Below, piece by piece: positions 41,118 through 47,568 of a stretch of 64,000 nt of DNA (within the stretch, counting starts at the first letter, position 1; each line of letters begins with the position of its first letter). The translations under genes and the position numbers were made by a program. The DNA lies in contig DF970675.1 in the NCBI GenBank assembly GCA_001270045.2, positions 1 through 64,000 of the forward strand. The letters are read 5' to 3'. The notes beneath the pieces were generated by a model. It was not told the origin of the DNA and searched no databases. It saw only the letters and a list, made by a program, of their open reading frames with translations. This DNA is from Bacteroidales bacterium 6E. Lineage in GTDB: Bacteria; Bacteroidota; Bacteroidia; Bacteroidales; Prolixibacteraceae.

Positions 41118-42014
41118 TTAAGGTGTGTCTCTGTATCGTTTGGTGAGGTCGCCATAACACTCGATCCTCCGGTCGCGCAGGAAGGGCCACCAGCGGCGCA
41201 CCTGTTCGCTTCGCGACAGGCTGATGTCGTGTACGATAACCTCTTCGCGGTCGGCCGACGCCCGGTTGAGGAACTCGCCCTGCGGACCACAGATAAAGCT
41301 GTTGCCCCAGAACTGGATGCCATTGGTTTGTCCCGAAGGATCGGGCTCATGCCCGGTGCGGTTCACGGACACCACCGGCAATCCGTTGGCCACGGCATGT
41401 CCCCGCTGCACGGTCACCCATGCCTCGAGCTGCCGCCCCTTCTCGTCGTCGGTATCGCTGCTCTCCCACCCAATCGCCGTGGGGTAGATCAGGATTTCGG
41501 CACCCGCGAGTGCCATCATGCGGGCAGCCTCGGGATACCACTGGTCCCAGCAGACCAGCACACCCAGCCTGCCGACCGACGTGTCGACGGGATGGAAGCC
41601 CAGGTCACCAGGGGTGAAGTAAAATTTTTCGTAATAGGCCGGATCGTCGGGGATGTGCATCTTCCGGTACTTCCCGGCGATGGAGCCGTCCATCTCGAAA
41701 ACCACGGCCGTGTTGTGGTAGAGCCCGGGAGCCCTGCGTTCAAACAGCGAGGTGACCAGCACGATCCCGTGTTCGCGGGCCAGATCGGCATAATACCGGG
41801 TGGTCTCCCCCGGGATTTCCACGGCCAGGTCGAAGAGGTCGACATTCTCGGTCTGGCAGAAATAGAGGCTGTCGTGCAGCTCCTGCAAAACCACGAGCTC
41901 CGCGCCCTGTGCCACGCATTCGGCGATCTTCCCCGAAATCTTTATTTGGTTCTCCCGTGCATCAGCCGAGCAGGTCTGCTGGATGATCCCGGTACGTACT
42001 ATTTTCTCGTTCAT
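41118..42014 (-). CDS. aguB: N-carbamoylputrescine amidase
   Basis: A 298-residue nitrilase-superfamily enzyme. The catalytic Glu-Lys-Cys triad is seen as VVLQELHDSL (Glu near 47), YRKMHIPDDP (Lys near 118) and LGVLVCWDQWYPEAAR (Cys near 155). It hydrolyses N-carbamoylputrescine to putrescine, CO2 and ammonia. The assignment over other nitrilases rests on the opening CSADARENQIK, which fits plant and bacterial AguB, and on context: its ATG overlaps the aguA stop (ATGA at 42014-42011), so the pair is translationally coupled. The ATG at 42014 is chosen for that reason; the frame is open a little further upstream. Confidence 0.93.
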   Translation of the reverse strand: MNEKIVRTGIIQQTCSADARENQIKISGKIAECVAQGAELVVLQELHDSLYFCQTENVDLFDLAVEIPGETTRYYADLAREHGIVLVTSLFERRAPGLYHNTAVVFEMDGSIAGKYRKMHIPDDPAYYEKFYFTPGDLGFHPVDTSVGRLGVLVCWDQWYPEAARMMALAGAEILIYPTAIGWESSDTDDEKGRQLEAWVTVQRGHAVANGLPVVSVNRTGHEPDPSGQTNGIQFWGNSFICGPQGEFLNRASADREEVIVHDISLSRSEQVRRWWPFLRDRRIECYGDLTKRYRDTP

Positions 42015-43048
42015 GATAAAAATCCTTTGGGTATCTGCATGGTTATACAATGCAGCGATCCATTTTGTTTAATCAAAGATACACAATTGACCGGAACGAT
42101 TTCGCGATCGGCAAATACCTGTGCAAGGATCTCCAGGGCACGGCCATCCTCGGGTGCATCGTAAACCGGCACCAGCAAGGCACCATTGATGATTAAGAAG
42201 TTGGCATAAGTGGCCCCCATTCTCCGGCCCTCGTCGTCGTATCGTGCACTGACCATGGGCAGCGGCACCAGCCGGTAAGGCTGACCGTCAGCACGGCGGA
42301 ACGTGGCCAGTTGCTCCTCCATTTTCTTCAGGTCAACATAGTGGGAATCCTTCGGATCGGTGCACTGGACATACGCGATGGTCTGTTCGTCGCAAAGCCG
42401 CGCCAGGGTATCAATATGGCTGTCGGTATCGTCGCCCTCGAGGTGGCCATGGTCGAGCCAGAGGATCCGTTCGGCACCCAGCTCGGCCACCAGCTTCTGT
42501 TCGATTTCCGTCTTCGACATGTCGGGATTCCGGTTGGGATTGAGCAGGCATACCGAGGTGGTCAGGATGGTTCCCTTGCCGTCGGATTCGATGCTTCCGC
42601 CCTCGAGGATAAAATCGCGGCAGTTGATATAGAGCACGTTTTGCCTGAAAGCCTTCTGCCCGAAAAACTTCGAGGTGATCTGGTCGTCGAGGGTCGCGTC
42701 AAACTTGTTGCCCCAGCCATTGAAGCCGAAATCCTTCACCACCGGGTGGGTGCCGGCAAACAGGCAGATCGGGCCATGGTCGCGGGCCCAGGTATCGTTT
42801 GACGGAATCTCGAAGAATTCGATCTTCTCCAGTTGTTCCGGGGTAAACTTTGATTTCACCTCCTCGGCATCCTGGCAAACGATGAGCAACCGCTGCCTTT
42901 TGACGATTTCGAGCGAGATGTTGACGTAGGTTTCTTCAACCTCGCCGAGCATGGTTGCCCAGTCGGTGCCCTCGTGGGGCCAGGTCAGCATGACGGCGTC
43001 CTGGTCGGCCCACTCGGCGGGCAGACTTGGGGTGACATTTCTGTTCAT
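42011..43048 (-). CDS. aguA: Agmatine deiminase
   Basis: A 345-residue porphyromonas-type peptidyl-arginine/agmatine deiminase. Typical segments are the opening PAEWADQDAVMLTWPH, DTWARDHGPICLF (about 85-97), FNGWGNKFDATLDDQ, and LDHGHLEGDDTDSHID with the catalytic His and Asp. The nucleophile is probably the Cys of GSLHCITMQIP near residue 333. It converts agmatine to N-carbamoylputrescine and ammonia. With aguB it forms the two-step route from arginine-derived agmatine to putrescine, a polyamine made by many Bacteroidota. The neighbouring dehydratase gene ends 9 nt upstream of its ATG. Confidence 0.95.
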   Translation of the reverse strand: MNRNVTPSLPAEWADQDAVMLTWPHEGTDWATMLGEVEETYVNISLEIVKRQRLLIVCQDAEEVKSKFTPEQLEKIEFFEIPSNDTWARDHGPICLFAGTHPVVKDFGFNGWGNKFDATLDDQITSKFFGQKAFRQNVLYINCRDFILEGGSIESDGKGTILTTSVCLLNPNRNPDMSKTEIEQKLVAELGAERILWLDHGHLEGDDTDSHIDTLARLCDEQTIAYVQCTDPKDSHYVDLKKMEEQLATFRRADGQPYRLVPLPMVSARYDDEGRRMGATYANFLIINGALLVPVYDAPEDGRALEILAQVFADREIVPVNCVSLIKQNGSLHCITMQIPKGFLS

Positions 43049-43057
43049 ACGTGTGGA

Positions 43058-43303
43058 TTATTGCATGAGGGTGTATACCTCGTCGATGATCTCCGCCAGT
43101 TTCAGGTCGCGGAGGGTGACCTTCCCCTGGTCGTGCGACGACAGGGTAACGGTAACTTTTTTATATCCGTGCAGCAGGATGTCGGGGTGATGGTCATTCA
43201 GCTCCGCGGCATCGGCCACCTTATTGATAAATTCGACCGCCTGTTTGAAATTTGCGAATTCAAACTCCCGGCTGATCGACTCCTTGCTTCCATTCCAATC
43301 CAT
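43058..43303 (-). CDS. Pterin-4a-carbinolamine dehydratase family protein
   Basis: An 81-residue protein of the PCD/DCoH fold. Its signature is the His-His-Pro of LNDHHPDILLHGYKKVTVTL (His near 38-39), plus a REFEFANFKQAVEFIN opening helix. The enzyme dehydrates 4a-hydroxytetrahydropterin to recycle the cofactor of aromatic amino acid hydroxylases, but bacterial members also occur without such hydroxylases, in which case a molybdopterin-linked role has been proposed. No hydroxylase is seen nearby. ATG at 43303 is chosen because the protein then has family length; the frame opens up to 14 codons further upstream. Lies just upstream of aguA. Confidence 0.85.
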   Translation of the reverse strand: MDWNGSKESISREFEFANFKQAVEFINKVADAAELNDHHPDILLHGYKKVTVTLSSHDQGKVTLRDLKLAEIIDEVYTLMQ

Positions 43304-43359
43304 ACTTTTTCGTTTTGCGTGATTCGTGAACCAGAAAAACTCCAAATTACAACAATTTA

Positions 43360-44013
43360 TTATTGCCCGAACACATAGGAGATAATATTGGCCCCCATTT
43401 GCAGGGCTTTTTGCCTTACTTCCTCGGGATCATTGTGCACTTCGGCATCTTCCCAGCCGTCACCGAGGTCGGCCTCATAGGTATAGAGGCACACCAGCCG
43501 GTCGTCGATAAAGAGTCCGAAGGCCTGCGGAGGCTTGTTGTCGTGCTCGTGGATCTTGGGCAAGCCGTCGGGGAAGTTGTATTTCTGGCTGAAGATGGGA
43601 AAATTGTTGGGCAATTCCACGAAATCCCTTTCGGGGAAGACCTTCTTCATCTCGCGGCGGATAAAGGCATCGATGCCATAATTGTCGTCGATGTGCAGGA
43701 AACCGCCCGATTCGAGGTAGAGGCGCAGGTTGCGGGCGTCGGACGACGAGAACACCACGTTGCCGTGTCCAGTCATGTGCACGAACGGGTAATTGAAGAT
43801 TTCCTGCGAGCCCACCTCCACCGTTGCCGGCTCGGGATGGATATTACTCCGCAACTCCGAGTTGCAAAACCGGATCAGGTTCGGCAACGATGTCGGGTTG
43901 GAGTACCAGTCGCCCCCCCCGCCATACTTCGCCAGCGCAATTTTCACCGAGGTGTTTTGGGCCGGTGATACCACCGGCACCATTAATAGCATTATTATCA
44001 ATATTTTAACCAT
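43360..44013 (-). CDS. DUF4159 domain protein, secreted
   Basis: A 217-residue protein with a signal peptide (about 1-19). The rest is one DUF4159 domain: IALAKYGGGGDWYSNPTSLPN, YPFVHMTGHGNVVFS, LYLESGGFLHIDDNYG and LPKIHEHDNKPPQAFGLF are typical, and the fold resembles a glutamine-amidotransferase-like flavodoxin. Its molecular function is unknown. DUF4159 proteins are common in Bacteroidota and often lie near MoxR/BatA-type genes, but none is seen here. It is 57 nt upstream of the dehydratase gene on the same strand, so may start the agmatine operon. A perfect hairpin stands just before its start. Confidence 0.85.
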   Translation of the reverse strand: MVKILIIMLLMVPVVSPAQNTSVKIALAKYGGGGDWYSNPTSLPNLIRFCNSELRSNIHPEPATVEVGSQEIFNYPFVHMTGHGNVVFSSSDARNLRLYLESGGFLHIDDNYGIDAFIRREMKKVFPERDFVELPNNFPIFSQKYNFPDGLPKIHEHDNKPPQAFGLFIDDRLVCLYTYEADLGDGWEDAEVHNDPEEVRQKALQMGANIISYVFGQ

Positions 44014-44032
44014 TCTTCATCTTTTATTTTTT

Positions 44033-44065
44033 GTTTTTGTACCGGGCGTAGCCCGGTACAAAAAC
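44033..44065. terminator. 15-bp perfect hairpin upstream of the DUF4159 gene
   Basis: GTTTTTGTACCGGGC (44033-44047) pairs with 44051-44065 around the triloop GTA; both outer arms end in a run of five T or A. Confidence 0.65.
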
Positions 44066-44074
44066 TGATTAAAA

Positions 44075-44109
44075 GGATTTGAGGATTGCCGAAGGCAAGC
44101 CTCAAATCC
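44075..44109. terminator. 16-bp hairpin, second of a pair
   Basis: GGATTTGAGGATTGCC (44075-44090) pairs with 44094-44109 around the triloop GAA, with one mismatch in the middle of the stem. Confidence 0.5.
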
Positions 44110-44182
44110 GCCAATCCGCTGGCAAATTGGCCGATTTGCTGTTTCATGTGGCGCAGCCTCATGAAGACACTTCAAATTTCCT

Positions 44183-44190
44183 TACTTTTG
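44183..44190 (+). promoter_or_regulatory. Probable -7 element of rsmE
   Basis: TACTTTTG fits TAnnTTTG, 18 nt before the ATG at 44209, which supports that start. Confidence 0.55.
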
Positions 44191-44208
44191 CCTAAAATCC
44201 AATACCCA

Positions 44209-44919
44209 ATGCATCTTTTTTATACGCCCGGGGTGTCCGGGAACCCGATACAACTTGACGAGACCGAGTCGGGACATGCCGTGAAGGTGTTGCGGCTGCG
44301 GGTCGGCGACGCCGTGGTGGTGGTCGACGGGGAAGGTGGATGGCACGAGGGGACCATTGCCGATCCCCATCATAAGCGCTGCATGGTGCAGGTCGACCGT
44401 TCGGTCATGAATTTCGAAAAGCGCAATTACGAGGTGCATATTGCCGTGGCGCCCACCAAGAACAGCGACCGGCTCGAGTGGTTCCTCGAGAAGGCCACCG
44501 AGATCGGGATCGACCGTTTGGTGCCCCTTCATTGCACCCACAGCGAACGGAAAAACGTAAACACGGAGCGTCTCAAGAAGGTGGCCATCTCGGCCATGAA
44601 GCAATCACTGAAAGCCTGGTTACCCGAGGTTTCGGAACTGACGAAGTTTGAGACACTCATCCGGGAGCCCTTTGAGGGAAAGAAGTTCATCGCCCACTGC
44701 TACCCCGGCGAGAAGGTCCATTTAAAGGATGCCCTCCAGCCCCACGACAAGGCCCTGGTGATGATCGGCCCGGAAGGCGACTTCTCCCCCGAAGAGGTGG
44801 AACTCGCTATGGCAAATGGGTTTATCCCGGTGACATTGGGGGATGCACGGCTGAGGACCGAGACTGCCGCGCTGGTGGCAGTGATGACTGGGGCGCTGGT
44901 TTGTGCCGGGAAAGGATGA
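44209..44919 (+). CDS. rsmE: 16S rRNA (uracil-1498-N3)-methyltransferase
   Basis: A 236-residue SPOUT methyltransferase. It starts MHLFYTPGV with a PUA-like N-domain (about 1-70), followed by the knotted SPOUT domain. The signatures are VMIGPEGDFSPEEVELA (about 183-199) and LGDARLRTETAALVAV (about 209-224), which bind SAM. It methylates N3 of U1498 in the decoding centre of 16S rRNA. The last codon and TGA stop (44917-44919) fall in the first copy of a 36-bp palindromic repeat, so the original C-terminus was probably trimmed or replaced. ATG at 44209 matches the -7 box 18 nt upstream. Confidence 0.93.
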   Translation: MHLFYTPGVSGNPIQLDETESGHAVKVLRLRVGDAVVVVDGEGGWHEGTIADPHHKRCMVQVDRSVMNFEKRNYEVHIAVAPTKNSDRLEWFLEKATEIGIDRLVPLHCTHSERKNVNTERLKKVAISAMKQSLKAWLPEVSELTKFETLIREPFEGKKFIAHCYPGEKVHLKDALQPHDKALVMIGPEGDFSPEEVELAMANGFIPVTLGDARLRTETAALVAVMTGALVCAGKG

Positions 44920-45105
44920 CATCTTTTTCGTTGAGGACCTCTTCGGAAAGGATGACATCTTTTTCGTTGAGGACCTATTCGGAAAAGATGTCATCCTCTC
45001 GTTGCAAAAGGATGACATCCTCTCGTTGCATCTGTCATCGGAAAGGATGTCATCCTCTCGTTGAGGACCTCTTCGGAAAGGATGTCATCCTATCGTTGAA
45101 ATAAA
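44909..45105. repeat. Tandem palindromic repeats, 36-bp period, at the left edge of the AbiE islet
   Basis: GGAAAGGATGACATCTTTTT, then CGTTGAGGACCTCTTC, repeats at 44909, 44945 and 44981, then degenerates to shorter GGATGACATCC/GGATGTCATCC copies up to 45105. The unit can fold: GGATGACATCTTTT pairs with AAAAGATGTCATCC around a loop holding GAGGACCTC. The first copy provides the stop codon of rsmE. A matching single copy in the same orientation lies at 47338. Confidence 0.85.
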
Positions 45106-45144
45106 ATACAATTCTATCTCTGTTTTACTTCAACAATCTTCATT

Positions 45145-46129
45145 TTAAGGTTTTAATTTAATTGTCCAATTAATTTTTGCTAACCTGGATTTTATCCCCT
45201 TCAATGTATCCAAAACCAAATCTTCACCAGGTAAGACTCCATAAACCAAATACTTAAAATCACCGATATAAACAGTTCTAAGATCGATCCAAATACTATC
45301 CAAATCCTTAAAAATCAATGATTGGTTGGGATGATGAATTAACCATTGATTATTATTTTTAAAGCTTACAATATCATCATTAGCTACTTTCAACAGCATT
45401 TCGTCAAAAGCGGGAGAGTTGAAAAAATCCAATAAACCTGGTTGCAGTAGCAGCTGGTGCAGATCGTATGTATGTCTGATTTTTTTCTTCAAAACTTCTA
45501 CTGGATTTGGTTCATACGAAAAACGGACCAAGCTCATTATCTTTTCGCAAATCGTTCTTTCAGGCTCCAGAACCCGAATTTCAAACGGTAAAAGACCATA
45601 TTCACGAGCCATTTCTTCCTGTCCATTATTCAACATCATTTCTCCAATGAAGGAGTTTATTGATTTCACCGTATTTGGTTCGTAGTATCCCAGCCAGGTT
45701 GCTTCCACAACGATTGAATCCCGAACTTGCCCGAAATCATCCTGAAATTCTTTGTTGTAAGAATGTGCAGTCTTACGATTCATCCCTCTTTTCTGGGTTA
45801 ACCCCTCAATGTTAATCTCTGGCAATACTGAATTTACAACTTCACTTATAGTCCTGATTTTTGTGGTTAGCCTGTTATTTGATTCTCCATCGCGCCTTAA
45901 GACAATAAGGTCAATATCTTCTGAAAAGCGCTCAATCATCCTATAACATTTCGATAAAGCCGTTCCGCCTTTAAAAACAGTATCGTTCCCAATTGCATCA
46001 TTAAAAATGGTATGAAGAGCATAAGTAACCCAATAATCCTTTTCAATGAAAATGGTTTTTATCTGTAACTTATCGGCGGTGAATTGGTACTGCTTGCCGG
46101 TATAGCGTTTTATTTTCGTGTAGCTTCAT
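45145..46129 (-). pseudogene. abiEii: AbiEii nucleotidyltransferase toxin gene with 1-nt frameshift
   Basis: The AbiEii/AbiGii type nucleotidyltransferase toxin, broken near its 5' end. From ATG 46129 the frame reads MKLHENKTLYRQAV and then leaves the family sequence and stops. One nucleotide further on, a second frame resumes with QFTADKLQIK, IFIEKDYWVTYALH, the nucleotide-binding GGTALSK and SEDIDLIVLRR, and runs intact to the stop at 45145. The shift falls in about 46080-46090 (extra C in GTACCAATTC). The total length of 985 nt is 3n+1. The second frame has no ATG or GTG before Met-Ile-Glu-Arg-Phe, which lies after the active-site motif. Most likely an inactive toxin, unless a base-call error or programmed shift. 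Its start overlaps the abiEi stop (ATGA), the usual coupling in AbiE systems. Confidence 0.85.
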
Positions 46130-46851
46130 TGTATATTCCATTTCTCGGTACTTAACAGTATTTTCGCAACACCAGGCAATTTGTATTTGGTGATGGGGTT
46201 AAGCGATTTCAGAAGGGATTGAGTCAAATCGATTTGTTTCAACTGTTCCAGCATCGCACCCAATAATGCACGTGTAACCGGAGGATATTTTAATGCCAGG
46301 CGAACCAGTGTGATTTTATCTTTCTCCAGCAAATTTCCTAGAATGGCTAAGAGGCGCCTGCATGACAATTCTATCGTAGAATCGGGTATTTTTTTGATGT
46401 ACCGAATAGCATCCAGTATTTGCAGCAGGGGAATATTTTCTTTTGTGATTGTATTTTTTTGCTTAATAAACGAAATGGAATAACGTTCGCGTTTGAAACT
46501 GGGCCGGATTTCATTTTTGCCGATCTGTATGGTATTGCTTACCTGAGTTGTCAGACCCAGTTGATTGTAAATGCTGTAACCTGTCAGGTAACCTGTAATC
46601 CTTCCGTTGTCTTCCAGTAAATCTTTCACTATCTGGGCTTGTTTGGGTTGCAGGTTGCCAAAAGGAGTGTTCTCAGGTTTGTAGTATTTGCCTTTTGATA
46701 GCTTGGCAATCTTACCTGACACCACCATCCGGTTGAGTGCTTTTATCACCGCTTCCTTTTTATTCACCTCTGTTATAAAGTCGGAATAGGTGAAAACATA
46801 TCCTTTCGGAAGTCTATCTAATGTAGATGCTATGTAATCAGAGACTTTCAT
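46126..46851 (-). CDS. abiEi: AbiEi family antitoxin (DUF6088 type)
   Basis: A 241-residue type IV toxin-antitoxin antitoxin and autorepressor. An N-terminal winged helix-turn-helix (about 1-60, with PKGYVFTYSDFI and VIKALNRMVVSGKIAKLSKGKYYKP) binds DNA. The C-terminal domain (about 70-241) contains the GRITGYLTGYSIYNQLGLTTQV segment of the family. In AbiE systems the antitoxin neutralises the nucleotidyltransferase toxin, which blocks phage or plasmid spread by tRNA modification. The frame is intact. The base composition is clearly more AT-rich than the flanking core genes, suggesting transfer. Overlaps the toxin's start by 4 nt (ATGA). Confidence 0.9.
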   Translation of the reverse strand: MKVSDYIASTLDRLPKGYVFTYSDFITEVNKKEAVIKALNRMVVSGKIAKLSKGKYYKPENTPFGNLQPKQAQIVKDLLEDNGRITGYLTGYSIYNQLGLTTQVSNTIQIGKNEIRPSFKRERYSISFIKQKNTITKENIPLLQILDAIRYIKKIPDSTIELSCRRLLAILGNLLEKDKITLVRLALKYPPVTRALLGAMLEQLKQIDLTQSLLKSLNPITKYKLPGVAKILLSTEKWNIQ

Positions 46852-47060
46852 TGTTTTATAGTTACCACAAATATAACTTATTTGTCCAGTTTATTAATTA
46901 AAAAACTGGACATTTTTTAAACTATGATACTTCCTGTAAATCTGACCTGTTTTGGGTTTGCCTTATTTTTTTTGGAACCAAACTCAGAAACAGGTATAGA
47001 AAACACTAACCTAAAGAACGGCCAAACTGTGCAGGTCAACTACAATTTAGGCTAATTTCC

Positions 47061-47095
47061 CCTGTCATTGGCAACGTAGTGAAGAATCTCAAAAG
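47061..47095. repeat. Dispersed repeat abutting the orphan antitoxin gene
   Basis: TGTCATTGGCAACGTAGTGA followed by AGAATCTCAAAA: a diverged copy of the GTCATTCTGAACGxxGTGAAGAATCTC repeat. The TGA stop (47091-47089) of the antitoxin gene lies in it. Confidence 0.7.
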
Positions 47096-47280
47096 CTGCT
47101 CCTTGAGAATGCAGTTAATTCCGTATCGGTAAGGTAATCTGATCGTAGTGCTTCGGCTGCCAGTTGCAATGAAGTCTTGTTCTCTTCATTCCGAATGGAT
47201 CGGATGGCTTTTTCCACAACATACATCCTGTCAGTGATAGGCAGACTTCGAATTTCTTTTATGATTTCAGCTAGTTTCAT
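47089..47280 (-). CDS. Orphan antitoxin-like protein, probably 3'-truncated
   Basis: A 63-residue protein starting MKLAEIIKEIRSLPITDRMY and VVEKAIRSIR, the opening of small Bacteroidota antitoxins of the RelB/ParD-neighbour or DUF2281-like kind. Full-length relatives I recall continue after a LTDxELTxF segment with an acidic DFEDFYETR-like tail and are followed by a toxin gene. Here the reading frame runs ELTAFSRSSF and stops inside a dispersed repeat, and no toxin follows. Likely a remnant of a type II toxin-antitoxin pair cut by repeat insertion. ATG at 47280 begins the conserved part; the frame is open upstream. Confidence 0.65.
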   Translation of the reverse strand: MKLAEIIKEIRSLPITDRMYVVEKAIRSIRNEENKTSLQLAAEALRSDYLTDTELTAFSRSSF

Positions 47281-47337
47281 GAGATTGAAAATTGAATTGC
47301 AATTTACAAATTTTAAGTGATCGCTGAAAGCTACAAT

Positions 47338-47383
47338 GGATGACATCTTTTCGTTGAGGACCTCTTCGGAAAAGATGTCATCC
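47338..47383. repeat. Palindromic repeat at the right edge of the AbiE islet
   Basis: GGATGACATCTTTTCG (47338-47353) pairs with the complementary arm 47367-47383 around a loop holding GAGGACCTC. Same sequence and orientation as the 44909-44981 copies at the other edge of the islet. Confidence 0.85.
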
Positions 47384-47426
47384 TTAGCGGTGGGGTGGGG
47401 TTCCTTACGATGTTTTAACTATAAAT

Positions 47427-47552
47427 GTGTCACCCCTATGGGGTTTTCCTATTTTACCCATGCCCATGCGGTTATAAATGTGTCACCCCTATGGGGTTTT
47501 CCAATTTTACCCATGCCCATGCGGTTATAAATGTGTCACCCCTACGGGGTTT
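47427..47552. repeat. Three REP-like hairpins with 53-bp period, distant relatives of the large array
   Basis: GTGTCACCCCTATGGGGTT occurs at 47427 and 47480 and, as GTGTCACCCCTACGGGGTT, at 47533. The interval contains CATGCGGTTATAAATGTGTC, recognisably the reverse complement of the spacer in the large array. The orientation is opposite to that array. Located between the orphan antitoxin and the DUF5916 gene, 11 kb from the transposase. Confidence 0.85.
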
Positions 47553-47568
47553 TGAGGATGTCATCCCC

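Noticed and set aside
45145-45939. Intact short toxin gene starting at the Met before Ile-Glu-Arg-Phe
   Set aside because: That start lies after the GGTALSK active-site motif. The upstream family sequence is present in the same frame, so the gene is frameshifted and not naturally short.
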